DNA of 64,000 bases from Pacificispira sp002696645 (GCF_048892425.1 NZ_JBLZHU010000004.1:186001-250000), one strand, 5' to 3'; positions 51,987 to 61,614 are shown, counted from the stretch's first letter. Made by a program: numbers and translations. The notes: generated by a model from the letters alone, not told the origin.

Positions 51987-52511
51987 CTAATTGACCTTTC
52001 TGGCATCCTTTAAGCGATAAAAGACGCTGTATTCCTTATCCTCAGGCACCAGTTCCAGGGTTCCGGTCAATTGAACCGGGTCATAGCTGAAGGCGACGGG
52101 GTGATCCTGGGCATGGACTTCCAGAACCAGGGCCGGCCCGACATGATACTGATAGGGGCAGCTCATCGGAAATGGCCCAAAGAGAAACAGGCGCTGATCT
52201 TCTGTCACATCCAGGGGAAACATATATCCCTTTATGGTGATTTCTTTCCCGTCCAGCGCCATCACATCGGGTTGAAATTCCGGCTTTTGATAAATCAAGT
52301 CATAGCCATCATCGGTTTTCGTCTGAATCTGCACCTCATTGGTGGATCCTAGTACCTTCCAGTCCAGCGCACCGGGGGGAACATCAACATAATCGCCAAT
52401 GTAATCCAGGATCGTCTTAGTGCCATGCAGGCTCCCTTCTTCCTGCGACAAGGCAAACGCTGGCGGCGACGCACATAGAAACATCAGCACTGCCAGGATT
52501 TTTCGCATCAT
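51987..52511 (-). CDS. DUF3299 periplasmic protein, zinc-ABC-associated
   Basis: A 174-residue protein with a signal peptide (MMRKILAVLMFLCASPPAFA) followed by a DUF3299 domain: ITIKGYMFPLD, LFLFGPFPMSCPYQYH and a C-terminal beta part. DUF3299 genes lie beside FtsX-like permeases and ATPases in zinc-uptake loci such as Vibrio zrg and Pseudomonas PA4063-PA4066, as I recall. CPYQYH offers Cys and His for metal or thiol chemistry. The start overlaps the permease stop (TGATG); a second ATG one codon on is equally possible. Confidence 0.82.
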   Translation of the reverse strand: MMRKILAVLMFLCASPPAFALSQEEGSLHGTKTILDYIGDYVDVPPGALDWKVLGSTNEVQIQTKTDDGYDLIYQKPEFQPDVMALDGKEITIKGYMFPLDVTEDQRLFLFGPFPMSCPYQYHVGPALVLEVHAQDHPVAFSYDPVQLTGTLELVPEDKEYSVFYRLKDARKVN

Positions 52512-53854
52512 CACCCTTTCGCCAGCAGCCCCGCAATATCCGTCCGCGCGGCTGAAATTGCGGGGATCAGGGAGGCTATCACCCCGATCATGAGGCCCAG
52601 TATCAGCAACACACCGTCAAGGAAATGCACCTGCAGGAACGTCTCTGGAAGAACTATGCCTTGAAGGGTATCGATATTCAATGCGGCGATATAGCCGACA
52701 CCATGCCCGACCCCCAATCCGATCACTGTCCCGACACCGCTTAACAACACAGCTTCCGCCACGACGGTCAGCAGCAGTTTTCCGGGACTTGCCCCCAGAA
52801 CTCTGAGAACCGCCAGATCGTATCGCCGCACCGCCAGGCTGGAGGCGAGAGAGGCCAGAAGAATAAGGGCCGAAAGTGCTACAAACCCGACACCCAGTGC
52901 AAGAATCAAGGTTTTCCCGATCCCCAGGCTCTTGGTCAACCGCGCCATTTCCAAGGAAGGCACGGCCGCAAGCATATCCGTGGACTGATTGATCTCACGC
53001 GGAAGGTTCATCCGATCAATCGGGCTGCGAGTCTTGATCAGAACGGCGGTAACCTGATGGCCCAGTGCTTCCTCTGCGGCTTTATCGTCATGCGCATCAT
53101 GGTCGTGTGCTTCATCATGGTCGTGTGCTGCGTCATGTTCGTGTGCTGCGTCATGGTCGTGCGCTTCATCATGATCATGTGTGTCATGCGCATCATGACT
53201 GTCGTGTCCCTCTGCCTGCGCCTCATCATGGTCGTCATCATGATGGTGTCCGGAATGCAATGCCTGAACACTGTCCACACTGGTGACAATCAACCTGTCC
53301 AACACTGTTCCCGTCGGTTTTAATACACCAGTCACGGTGTATAGATAGGAATCATGGATATCGTCACTGTCTGCCGCGAAGCCATGACGGGCAGCAAAAC
53401 TTTCACCAATTTTCATGCCGGTCGCCGCGCCGACAACCGCCTCAAACGGATGGTCAAAAACCTGGCCGTCAGCGAATTCAGCCTGATAAAGCTTCAGATA
53501 ATCGGGCGTGCTGCCCACCATGCGCCAACCTTGATAATTGTCCCCGAGGGCCAGGGGGATTGCCTGACGCACATGGCGGTTATTCTGTAAGGCCAGATAA
53601 TCCGACATTTCGATATTCCCGGCTGGAACATCGGCATGATAAACCGACGACAGCACCAATTGCAGGGGGCTTCCCTTCACGCCCGCGACGATATCAATCC
53701 CTTCTGCATTGCGCAGAAAACCTGACGCGATGGTTTGAGACAGTAGAAACAACAGGATTAATAGGGCGCTGCCCAACGTTGCAGACAGAACGCACAAAGC
53801 CGATTGCAGCGGGCGGGCGCGAATGGCCGCCACGGCAAGTGAAACCGCATTCAT
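52511..53854 (-). CDS. FtsX/MacB-like ABC permease with a His/Asp-rich insert
   Basis: A 447-residue permease of the MacB/FtsX type: one membrane segment near 22-42, a large extracytoplasmic domain, and three more near 316-340, 358-388 and 412-436. Residues about 200-257 are an insert made of His, Asp, Glu and Ala repeats (such as DHDEAHDHDA) with about nineteen His, likely to bind zinc or another metal outside the cytoplasm. It overlaps the ATPase gene by four bases and the DUF3299 gene by one. It probably moves a lipid or metal-bound cargo rather than importing by the classical route. Confidence 0.85.
   Translation of the reverse strand: MNAVSLAVAAIRARPLQSALCVLSATLGSALLILLFLLSQTIASGFLRNAEGIDIVAGVKGSPLQLVLSSVYHADVPAGNIEMSDYLALQNNRHVRQAIPLALGDNYQGWRMVGSTPDYLKLYQAEFADGQVFDHPFEAVVGAATGMKIGESFAARHGFAADSDDIHDSYLYTVTGVLKPTGTVLDRLIVTSVDSVQALHSGHHHDDDHDEAQAEGHDSHDAHDTHDHDEAHDHDAAHEHDAAHDHDEAHDHDAHDDKAAEEALGHQVTAVLIKTRSPIDRMNLPREINQSTDMLAAVPSLEMARLTKSLGIGKTLILALGVGFVALSALILLASLASSLAVRRYDLAVLRVLGASPGKLLLTVVAEAVLLSGVGTVIGLGVGHGVGYIAALNIDTLQGIVLPETFLQVHFLDGVLLILGLMIGVIASLIPAISAARTDIAGLLAKG
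53084..53257. repeat. Degenerate short repeats encoding the His/Asp-rich insert
   Basis: A run of imperfect 6- to 12-bp units, on the + strand seen as CATCATGGTCGTG-like words, encodes the repeats of His-Asp and Ala-His-Asp in the permease. It is coding repeat, not a CRISPR array or intergenic repeat. Confidence 0.8.
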
Positions 53855-54537
53855 GATACAGGCCCTCCCTTCGTCTTAAGTGTCACCACGGTGTCGAAGC
53901 GATCCAAAAGCCTGGCGTCATGAGTGGCGATCATCAGCGCAGCCCCGGTCTCCCTCGCTTGATCCTGTAGCAGCGTGACAACTGCATTCGTATTGGCGTC
54001 ATCCAGGGCAGACGTCGGCTCATCCGCAATCAGCAGTTTCGGGCGCAGCAAAACAGCCCGGGCAATGGCGGCGCGTTGCTGTTCGCCCTGGCTCAGGGCT
54101 GTGGGCTTTCGATTCGCCTTATCGGCCAGACCCAGTTTCGCTAAGAGGTCCTCCAAACGTCCGGGTTCTACCCCGACCTTCGCCATGTCTGCTGCCAGCA
54201 TGACATTCTGCGCCAGGGTGAGTGAGGGCAGCAGATGCAATGTCTGAAAGATGAATCCGAACGTTTTTCCCCGAATGCGGTCCCGGGCAACAGACGATTG
54301 GGCGTATAAATTCTGCTGTTCCAGCAGGACGTCACCTTCCGTAGGTGGCAGTAAACCGGCCAGTACGGACAGCAATGTCGTCTTCCCAGATCCCGATGGC
54401 CCCAACAGCAGAAGCTGTGCGCCAGGTGAAATGGACAGGTCCGGAAGGTAAAGCGGTCGCGACTCGCCTCGACGGACAACAATACTGTTTGATGCTAATA
54501 TCACGGTCGGTATCCCAATCAATTGCTGCGAAATCAT
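53851..54537 (-). CDS. ABC transporter ATP-binding protein, LolD/MacB type
   Basis: A 228-residue ATPase. Walker A GPSGSGKTTLL, Q-loop region IFQTLHLLPSLTL, signature LSQGEQQRAAIARA and Walker B LLIADEPTSALDD are intact. The LolD-like branch works with FtsX-type permeases, here the gene that overlaps its stop by four bases. In homologous zinc-regulated clusters it energises the system. The Zur-like box just upstream suggests induction when zinc is scarce. Confidence 0.92.
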   Translation of the reverse strand: MISQQLIGIPTVILASNSIVVRRGESRPLYLPDLSISPGAQLLLLGPSGSGKTTLLSVLAGLLPPTEGDVLLEQQNLYAQSSVARDRIRGKTFGFIFQTLHLLPSLTLAQNVMLAADMAKVGVEPGRLEDLLAKLGLADKANRKPTALSQGEQQRAAIARAVLLRPKLLIADEPTSALDDANTNAVVTLLQDQARETGAALMIATHDARLLDRFDTVVTLKTKGGPVS

Positions 54538-54551
54538 CCTATCCCCAGACT

Positions 54552-54573
54552 ATAATGTTATATAGTTACACCA
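54552..54573 (-). promoter_or_regulatory. Zur-box-like operator of the ABC/DUF3299 locus
   Basis: The 15-bp stretch TGTTATATAGTTACA (54556-54570) is an imperfect inverted repeat. Its left half with flank, AATGTTATA, matches exactly the half-site of the proteobacterial Zur box AATGTTATANTATAACATT; the right half is degenerate (4 of 7). It lies 15-36 bp before the ATPase start. Zur binding is inferred, not shown. Confidence 0.45.
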
Positions 54574-54761
54574 ACAAGGTGGATTCTCACTAACCGGATG
54601 CGACATTTTCTTCAGGGGCAGGGCTGGCACTTCGGAAACTGAACAGCATGCCCATTCGTCAGGACCTTGCAGTATTGAATTTGATTGCGCAAAATGGGAT
54701 GAACGATCACTCTTTTCGATGATATCTGAAATTCCGACCCTCAATGAGGAGGTTAAATTCC

Positions 54762-55520
54762 ATGTCTGTCAGTGCATTCTCCGCCGCTAAAACCCAATCT
54801 CTGGCCTATCAGTCGGAACGGGAAGATTTGGCCTGCGCGTTTCGCTGGACCGCGCGGTTAAACATGCATGAGGCAGTGGCCAATCACTTCAGCCTGGTCG
54901 TGTCGGATGATGGCACGGACTTCCTGATCAATCCCTATGGCCGTCATTTCTCAAAAATGCGCGCCAGCGATCTGCTGCTGCTGAATACTGAGGTTGCACC
55001 GGAAAGCATGGGCGACGCTGTCGACCCGACCGCCTATTGCATCCATGGTGCCATGCACCGGAACAATCCCCAGGCGCGCTGTATCCTGCATGTCCATTCG
55101 AAATATTCGACCGCATTGTCGACCCTGAAAGATACCTCCATTCCGCCCATCGACCAGACCACGATGCGTTTCTATAACCGTGTTGCCGTCGACAACCACT
55201 ATGACGGCATGGGCCTTGGGGATGAGGCAGAGCGTCTGTCCACTGTGCTAGGCGACAAGCGGGTCCTGCTGATGGGCCAACACGGCGTCATGACGGTTGG
55301 CAACACCGTTGCCGAAGCCTTTGATGAGCTGTTCTTCTTTGAACGCGCCTGTGAAACGCTGTTTCTGGCGCTGTCCAGCGGGCGAGAGCTTAACGTCGCC
55401 AGCCATGAAGTGGCAGAGAAAACCGCTGGTCAATGGGCCGCTTATCCAGGTGCCGCAGAAAAGCATTTCAATGCCCTGCGCGATATCCTGGACGAGGAAG
55501 AGCCCGTTTATCGCGATTGA
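54762..55520 (+). CDS. Class II aldolase/adducin-family protein
   Basis: A 252-residue protein of the class II aldolase/adducin fold. HGAMHRNNPQARCILHVHSKYSTAL gives the His pair that binds zinc in fuculose-phosphate aldolase, and LMGQHGVMTVGNTVAEAFDE supplies the third His and the catalytic acid. It therefore may be an active lyase, but related proteins of unknown substrate are common. The ATG at 54762 has AGGAGG nine bases before it; an upstream ATG at 54744 contains that site. It is divergent from the ABC ATPase gene and about 40 bp before the reductase gene. Confidence 0.87.
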   Translation: MSVSAFSAAKTQSLAYQSEREDLACAFRWTARLNMHEAVANHFSLVVSDDGTDFLINPYGRHFSKMRASDLLLLNTEVAPESMGDAVDPTAYCIHGAMHRNNPQARCILHVHSKYSTALSTLKDTSIPPIDQTTMRFYNRVAVDNHYDGMGLGDEAERLSTVLGDKRVLLMGQHGVMTVGNTVAEAFDELFFFERACETLFLALSSGRELNVASHEVAEKTAGQWAAYPGAAEKHFNALRDILDEEEPVYRD

Positions 55521-55560
55521 TCACTGGTCAAGCTTCGTTACCGTAGAAAAGTGAGAGTCT

Positions 55561-56799
55561 ATGTCAGTTCAGTCTGTTGTTATCGTCGGTGCCGGGCAAA
55601 GTGGCGGCCGCGCCGCTGCCTTGTTACGTCAGGAAGGGTTTCAGGGGGACATCACCCTGATCGGTGCGGAAGCGCATCCCCCCTATGAACGCCCGCCACT
55701 GTCAAAGGCGGTTCTGAAGGGGGATAAGACGGCCGATCATTGCTTTTTGTACGAAGCTGACTTTTACCAACAACAGAACATCACCCTGATCACCGGTAAG
55801 ACCGTTGAAGCAATCGATGCGGATGCCCATACGGTCACCCTGGACGATGGAACATCCCACAGCTTCGACGCGCTGATTTTCGCAACAGGTGGCGTGGTCA
55901 AACGCCTGCCCTTACCAGGCGCAGACCTGGCGGGCATTCATGTTGTCCGAACCCTGGATGACAGTGCTGAACTGGGCAAAGCCCTGACACCCGGCGCAAG
56001 AATCGTCGTTATTGGCGGTGGCTTTATTGGTCTGGAAACTGCTGCGACAGCGCGCCAGAAGGAATGCGATGTGACAGTTCTGGAAGGCGCGCCGCGCATT
56101 CTTGGCCGTTCCATTCCAGAAGTTGTCGCTGCGGCTGTTTCCCGCCTGCACGAAGAAAATGGCATCAAAATCGTCCTGAACGCGCGCATTCAGGCGTTTG
56201 AAGGCAGCGATCATGTCACCGGCATCCGATTCGAAGATGGCAGCGTTATGCCTGCGGATGCGGTCGTGATTGGCATTGGAATCGCCCCAGGCACAGACCT
56301 TGCCAAATCTGCCGGGGTTGAATGCGGTGATGGTATTATGGTGGATGAATTCGGCGCCACCAATATCCCCGGCATCTATGCGACTGGAGACTGTGCCTGT
56401 GGGAACAACCCGCGCTATGGCGCAGCGATTCGGCTGGAAAGCTGGCAGAATGCCGATATGCAGGCCCGCACGGTCGCCCGATCCATCTGTGGCAAGCCCG
56501 AAGCCTATGCACCTGTACCCTGGCTGTGGTCTGACCAGTTCGATTGGACCTTGCAAACCGCCGGGCTGCCCCATCGCGCTGAAAAGATTGTCACACGGGG
56601 ACAGTATGAAGATGGGGCGCAGATCTTCTTCTGTCTGGAAGGCGATACGCTGATTGGCGTCGCAGGCTTTGGCAAAGGATCCGCCATCGCAAAAGATGTT
56701 CGCATGGCCCAGATGATGATGGAACGGGGTGTTAATCCAGACCCCGCCGCCCTGGCCGATGAAAGCATCCCACTGCGTAAAATCATGAAAGACGGCTGA
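55561..56799 (+). CDS. FAD-dependent ferredoxin reductase (rhodocoxin/putidaredoxin reductase type)
   Basis: A 412-residue flavoprotein. VVIVGAGQSGGRAA binds FAD, IVVIGGGFIGLETA binds NADH, and IYATGDCACG is the FAD ribityl motif. The C-terminal domain with LESWQNADMQARTVAR and the WLWSDQFDWTLQ stretch is that of oxygenase-linked ferredoxin reductases. It passes electrons from NADH to a [2Fe-2S] protein; no ferredoxin or P450 gene is adjacent, so the partner is unknown. It may be co-transcribed with the aldolase-like gene 40 bp upstream. Confidence 0.92.
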   Translation: MSVQSVVIVGAGQSGGRAAALLRQEGFQGDITLIGAEAHPPYERPPLSKAVLKGDKTADHCFLYEADFYQQQNITLITGKTVEAIDADAHTVTLDDGTSHSFDALIFATGGVVKRLPLPGADLAGIHVVRTLDDSAELGKALTPGARIVVIGGGFIGLETAATARQKECDVTVLEGAPRILGRSIPEVVAAAVSRLHEENGIKIVLNARIQAFEGSDHVTGIRFEDGSVMPADAVVIGIGIAPGTDLAKSAGVECGDGIMVDEFGATNIPGIYATGDCACGNNPRYGAAIRLESWQNADMQARTVARSICGKPEAYAPVPWLWSDQFDWTLQTAGLPHRAEKIVTRGQYEDGAQIFFCLEGDTLIGVAGFGKGSAIAKDVRMAQMMMERGVNPDPAALADESIPLRKIMKDG

Positions 56800-56911
56800 G
56801 GGTAAGCCACGCCACAGGTTTGGAAATCCGCGGGTTCCGCTTGCCCAAGGGGGACAAACCCGCTACCACAGTGCCGGTTTCCAAAAATTCCCAATGGTAC
56901 ATGTTTGAACA

Positions 56912-58072
56912 ATGACTGACGGCCCTTCCAAGACGCTGCTTCCCGATGGCCTGCGCGATGTTCTGCCCCCAGAGGCAACACGCGAGGCGACGGTTATGCG
57001 CGGTCTGATTGATCGCTTTCGGGCATCCGCCTATCGTCGGGTCGACCCGCCCTTGGTGGAATTTGAAGACAGCCTGCTGGATGGCGCTGGAACGGCCACG
57101 GCCCCCCATACATTCCGCCTGATGGACCCGGTATCCCAGCGCATGATGGGGGTGCGCGCCGATATGACGGTTCAAGTCGCACGCATCGCCACATCCCGCC
57201 TGATCAAGGCCCCCCGCCCGCTGCGCCTGTGTTATGCCGGGCCAGTGCTGCGCGTGCGCGGATCGCAATTGCGCCCGGAACGCCAGGTGACCCAGGCGGG
57301 TTGTGAAATATATGGGGCGGATCAGGCAGAGGCGGATGCCGAAATTATCGCCGTTGCCGCAGATGCCCTGCATGCAGTCGGTGCCAAAGATCTGTCTGCG
57401 GACCTGAGCCTGCCAACAATCGTGCCTGCGGTATTTGACGATCTGGGTCTGGATGCCAAAACCCGAAAGAACGCCCGGTTGGCGCTGGACCGCAAGGATG
57501 CCCATGATGTGGCCGCCCTGGGGGGAGAGGCCGCAACGCGGCTGGGGGCGCTGTTGGATGCATCCGGCCTGGCCCGGCGCGCTCTGGAGAAATTGAATTC
57601 AATCCCGCTGCCTCCCGCTGCTGAGGCGGAACGCGCCCGCCTGGCACGGGTTATGGACCTGTTGGAAGATGCAGTGCCGGAGCTGGCCCTAACAGTCGAT
57701 CCCGTTGAACATCGCGGTTTTGAGTATCAGACAGGGTTGAGCTTCACCTTATTTGCCAAGGGCGTGCGGGGCGAATTAGGGCGTGGCGGTCGCTATAGCG
57801 CCGGGTCTGATGGCACAACGACCGAACCGGCCACGGGATTTTCCCTGTATCTTGATTCCGTACTGCGCGCGGTCCCCGCAGCCGCGCGACCGGTCACGGT
57901 CTATCTGCCCGCAAACACGAAACCCAAACAGGCGGCCGCCTTGCGACAGGCAGGCTGGTGCACATTGTCGGGGCTGATCACTGTGTCAGACATAAAGGCA
58001 GAAGCCCGACGACTGGATTGCACGCATTATTTTGATCCGGCACAGGGTGATGCTCCCTGTCCGCTCGACTAA
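56912..58072 (+). CDS. hisZ: ATP phosphoribosyltransferase regulatory subunit
   Basis: A 386-residue HisRS-like protein without the tRNA-binding domain. LLPDGLRDVLPPEA at the start, FRLMDPVSQRMMGVRADMTVQVAR (motif 2 region) and FEYQTGLSFTLFAKG are the class II synthetase-type motifs. It pairs with a short HisG to start histidine synthesis; hisG is not in the window. The purA gene follows 32 bp later, an arrangement often seen in alphaproteobacteria. The C-terminal part is shorter in conserved features and ends with a Cys-containing tail. Confidence 0.93.
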   Translation: MTDGPSKTLLPDGLRDVLPPEATREATVMRGLIDRFRASAYRRVDPPLVEFEDSLLDGAGTATAPHTFRLMDPVSQRMMGVRADMTVQVARIATSRLIKAPRPLRLCYAGPVLRVRGSQLRPERQVTQAGCEIYGADQAEADAEIIAVAADALHAVGAKDLSADLSLPTIVPAVFDDLGLDAKTRKNARLALDRKDAHDVAALGGEAATRLGALLDASGLARRALEKLNSIPLPPAAEAERARLARVMDLLEDAVPELALTVDPVEHRGFEYQTGLSFTLFAKGVRGELGRGGRYSAGSDGTTTEPATGFSLYLDSVLRAVPAAARPVTVYLPANTKPKQAAALRQAGWCTLSGLITVSDIKAEARRLDCTHYFDPAQGDAPCPLD

Positions 58073-58104
58073 ACAACACCCGATCAGGCGCAAGGACAAA
58101 CGCG

Positions 58105-59397
58105 ATGACGAATGTAGTGGTTATCGGCTCTCAATGGGGCGACGAAGGCAAAGGCAAGATTGTTGATTGGCTGTCAGAACGCGCCGATGTGGTGGTGCGG
58201 TTTCAGGGTGGTCACAATGCCGGTCACACCCTGGTCATTGATGGCAAAGTCTACAAGTTAAGCCTGCTGCCGTCTGGCGTTGTGCGCAAAGGCAAGCTGT
58301 CAATCATCGGCAATGGCGTCGTGGTTGATCCCTGGGCCTTAATGGAAGAAATTGAGCGTATTCGCGCCCAAGGCGTTTCGGTCAGCCCCACAACACTATT
58401 GGTCGCGGAAAACGCCGCCCTGATCCTGCCGGTGCATCGTGAGTTGGACAAGGCACGGGAACTGGCGCGCGGCGAGGGTAAAATCGGCACGACCGGGCGC
58501 GGTATCGGCCCGGCCTATGAAGATAAGGTTGCCCGCCGGGCCATTCGTGTTTGTGACCTGGCAGATCCCGCCACCCTGCCGGATCGGGTGGACGTGCTGT
58601 TATCGCACCACAACGCCTTGCTGAAAGGCATGGGCGTCGCCCCCGTCGATCCCGCACAAGTGATTGCGGAACTGGAAGAAATTGCGCCCAAACTGCTGCC
58701 TTATGCGGGCGTGGTCTGGAAGAAGCTGGACGATATGCGCCGGAAAGGTCATCGCATCCTGTTCGAAGGCGCACAGGGCGTCATGCTGGATGTCGATCAC
58801 GGCACTTACCCCTTTGTGACCTCCTCCAATACAGGTTCGGGCCAGGCCGCGACCGGCTCTGGCATGGGTCCGGGCGGATTGGGCTATATTCTGGGAATCA
58901 CCAAGGCCTATACGACCCGCGTCGGGTCCGGCCCCTTCCCAACAGAACTAACCGATGCGATTGGCGAACGCCTGGGCGAACGCGGCCGGGAATTTGGCGT
59001 GGTGACCGGGCGCAAGCGCCGCTGTGGCTGGTTCGATGCCGTTCTGGTCCGCCAGGCGATGAAGGTAGGCGGCGTGAATGGCATCGCCCTGACCAAGCTG
59101 GATGTGCTGGATGGTCTGGAGTCCTTGAACGTCTGTACCGGCTATCGCATCGATGGGCGTGAATACGACCACCTGCCCGCCTCCACAGCCCTTCAGGCGC
59201 GCGCTGAACCAATCTATGAGACGCTGGAAGGCTGGGAAGAAAGCACCTATGGTGCGCGCAGCTGGGCTGATTTACCCGCCACTGCGATTAAATACATCCG
59301 ACGCATTGAGGAACTGATCGAAACACCGGTCGCCCTTCTGTCCACCAGCCCGGAGCGGGATGACACAATCCGCGTGCGGGATCCCTTCGAAGGCTAG
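58105..59397 (+). CDS. purA: Adenylosuccinate synthetase
   Basis: A 430-residue enzyme that joins IMP and aspartate with GTP on the route to AMP. SQWGDEGKGKIVDWL is the N-terminal nucleotide site with the catalytic Asp, GHNAGHT the IMP/His site, TTGRGIGPAYEDK the middle motif and TNTGS-type loop FVTSSNTGSGQA follows. TGRKRRCGWFDAV and TKLDVLDGL complete the family pattern. AAGGA precedes the ATG. The length is standard and no residue is missing. Confidence 0.97.
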   Translation: MTNVVVIGSQWGDEGKGKIVDWLSERADVVVRFQGGHNAGHTLVIDGKVYKLSLLPSGVVRKGKLSIIGNGVVVDPWALMEEIERIRAQGVSVSPTTLLVAENAALILPVHRELDKARELARGEGKIGTTGRGIGPAYEDKVARRAIRVCDLADPATLPDRVDVLLSHHNALLKGMGVAPVDPAQVIAELEEIAPKLLPYAGVVWKKLDDMRRKGHRILFEGAQGVMLDVDHGTYPFVTSSNTGSGQAATGSGMGPGGLGYILGITKAYTTRVGSGPFPTELTDAIGERLGERGREFGVVTGRKRRCGWFDAVLVRQAMKVGGVNGIALTKLDVLDGLESLNVCTGYRIDGREYDHLPASTALQARAEPIYETLEGWEESTYGARSWADLPATAIKYIRRIEELIETPVALLSTSPERDDTIRVRDPFEG

Positions 59398-59450
59398 TCG
59401 GACCAACCGCGATAGGCTGTTTCAGACCATCGCAGGCAAAGGGAACCTTT

Positions 59451-59498
59451 GATTCGACACGAATCGTGATAGCTGCTGTTATAGTGTCTGATCGACAC
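59451..59498. promoter_or_regulatory. Two inverted repeats upstream of the pseudokinase gene
   Basis: GATTCG-ACA-CGAATC (59451-59465) and GTGTC-TGATC-GACAC (59484-59498) are both perfect, with centres 33 bp apart (three helical turns). Both contain CGACAC. They occupy the promoter region of the pseudokinase gene and could be a regulator's paired operator; no regulator is identified. Confidence 0.45.
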
Positions 59499-59531
59499 GC
59501 GGGCAGGCTTTTCGATGGGGATTAATATACG

Positions 59532-61559
59532 ATGGCGCTGAAGGTAAGCGGTGGCGGTGCGTCTGAACCTGCCATGACAACCGGGCGCATCATCGACGTC
59601 AGAGAGCGCTATGACGTCGATTCTTCAAAACCTCTGCCTGCCCTCGACTCCCAGCCTGCCGTTGCCTATCACTGCCTTCATAAACGGGATTCCAAGCGCG
59701 CCCTTTATGCCCTGATCTGTGACCCCAAGCTGCCACCCCGCCTTGAAGCAGTCGGCATGATGCGGCGCATCGATCATCGCAGTCTTGTTCGATGCCTAGA
59801 CTGGGATGTGATCGATTGGCCGCCAGAGGGTAGACGATGCCCTGTCGTCATCCTGGAACGCCCAGGCGGGGAGCGTGTTTTCACGAATTTGGAAACACCC
59901 CGCGCGCCTATGCAGGAAGAGCTTGTTACTCGAAATTTTATCGATCCTGCTACCCAGATCCTACGAGAAATGCATGGATTTGGCATGTATCATCGGATGC
60001 TGCGCCCGGACAATCTGTTTTTCCAAGGCCCTGAAAAGCAGGAAATGATGATCGGGGAGTGTTTCTCTTCACTGCCCGGCATTACCAATCCGACCCCCTA
60101 CGAAACGCTGGAATGCTCGTTAGCGACAGCGGCGGGGCGAGGGGAAGGCAGTTCTGAAAACGACCTGTATGCCTTAGGTGTCACGATCCTGGCCCTGCTG
60201 ACCGGACATAGCCCGCTGGTGGGATTTCCGGATGAGGAGATTTTGCGTCTGAAATTGACCATGGGGTCCTATGGGGCGCTGGTTCAGAACCATCGTGTCT
60301 CTTTAACCATGATGGAACCTTTGCGCGGGCTTCTGAATGACGATCCTGCGGAACGATGGACTTTAGACGAGCTTGGCCTGTGGTTGAATGGTCGGCGTTT
60401 GTCCCCGAAGCAACAGACCATGCCGTCAAAAGGATCACGTGGCCTGACGATCGCTGGGAAAGATTATTCAACGGCCCGTGAAGTAGCCAATGCCATGCAC
60501 AAAAACTGGGATCAGGCCGCCATTCTGATCAATAGCGGTGCACTGGACACATGGCTGCGGCGATCCCTGGGGGAAGAGGATAGAATTGAAGCGGTCAATC
60601 TGGCGAAAAGCGGCGGAAATGAAAATCAGGACCGACTGATCGCCCGCATTCTGATTGCCCTGGATCCTGAAGGCCCGATCCGCCTGAAAGAACTTTCGGC
60701 AACGGTTGATGGTATCGGCACCTTCATCGCCTCTTTCTCCGAAGAATCGTCCGCGCGACAATTATTTAGCTCTGTGTTGTCGATGGGACTTGTTTCTTTC
60801 TGGATGGAACAGCAAAAAAAATTGCAACCGAACCATCTACGCAACACCAACCGTCTGGACAAAATCCGCGCAGTATTGAACCAGACAACATTGGGGTTTG
60901 GCATTGAACGGGTTATTTATGAGCTTAACTCGTCAATGCCCTGCCAATCCACCTTGTTCGAGCGGGATTACATACCCTCGGTGGACCATCTGCTGCCCGC
61001 TTTTGAAAGATTGTGCATGGGGGAGACCCCGCCAAAGCGCCTGATTGATCGCCATATCGCCGCCTTCCTGGGAACCGGTTTCAAACGCGCCATTGGGGGC
61101 GAGTTACGCGATATTGATCGCGGGGCCGATGAAGAAGAAGGTCGCTTGGCGCAAGTCAAGATCCTTGCAAGTCTGCAGGATACAATGCATCGGAATATCA
61201 AGTTTCCATATTTATGCGAGACTTCCGCGAAGATGCTAGAACCCGCAATCAACCGCTTCTTCAGTCGGGATCGGCGCAAAAAAGTGCGCGGGAAGCTGCG
61301 CAAAGCGGCGAAATCCGGGCGGATGCAGGAGCTTCTGGACGTCATTGACGATACCAAAGAAGTATCCGAGGACAAAACTGAGTTCGATCATGCGACCATG
61401 CAATACACCCGAACAACACATGATCTTATTGCGTTAATGCGCGACATTCATAACAAGGAATTACTGGCGGAAGAATATGGTGGTCAATTGGCCTCAGCGA
61501 TATCCCTGTTATGCTGTGTTGCTGCAATTACTCTGACAGGGTTTTGGGCATTCTTATGA
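59532..61559 (+). CDS. Membrane-anchored kinase-fold protein, probable pseudokinase
   Basis: A 675-residue protein. Residues about 25-290 follow a Ser/Thr kinase fold: YHRMLRPDNLFF at 153-164 is the HRD loop, PYETLE at 189-194 the APE region, DLYALGVTILALLTGHSP at 211-228 helix F and DPAERWT at 271-277 helix G/I. The catalytic Asp is Met156, while Asn161 is kept. The DFG position reads GEC at 175-177 and no VAIK-type Lys is clear, so phosphotransfer is unlikely. The 290-650 region is helical with no family recognised, and one membrane helix (about 650-672) ends the chain. It is followed 55 bp later by a membrane protein gene. Confidence 0.8.
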   Translation: MALKVSGGGASEPAMTTGRIIDVRERYDVDSSKPLPALDSQPAVAYHCLHKRDSKRALYALICDPKLPPRLEAVGMMRRIDHRSLVRCLDWDVIDWPPEGRRCPVVILERPGGERVFTNLETPRAPMQEELVTRNFIDPATQILREMHGFGMYHRMLRPDNLFFQGPEKQEMMIGECFSSLPGITNPTPYETLECSLATAAGRGEGSSENDLYALGVTILALLTGHSPLVGFPDEEILRLKLTMGSYGALVQNHRVSLTMMEPLRGLLNDDPAERWTLDELGLWLNGRRLSPKQQTMPSKGSRGLTIAGKDYSTAREVANAMHKNWDQAAILINSGALDTWLRRSLGEEDRIEAVNLAKSGGNENQDRLIARILIALDPEGPIRLKELSATVDGIGTFIASFSEESSARQLFSSVLSMGLVSFWMEQQKKLQPNHLRNTNRLDKIRAVLNQTTLGFGIERVIYELNSSMPCQSTLFERDYIPSVDHLLPAFERLCMGETPPKRLIDRHIAAFLGTGFKRAIGGELRDIDRGADEEEGRLAQVKILASLQDTMHRNIKFPYLCETSAKMLEPAINRFFSRDRRKKVRGKLRKAAKSGRMQELLDVIDDTKEVSEDKTEFDHATMQYTRTTHDLIALMRDIHNKELLAEEYGGQLASAISLLCCVAAITLTGFWAFL

Positions 61560-61614
61560 GGAGTCCGTGCGTCAACGAATCTCGATTGCAGTTTAGGGAG
61601 ACCAGCAGGTAGCA

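Noticed and set aside
53057..53323. Repeat-rich stretch that could suggest a CRISPR array or a Met/Val-rich membrane peptide on the + strand
   Set aside because: The units are short and degenerate, have no spacers, and encode the His/Asp-rich insert of the permease on the other strand.
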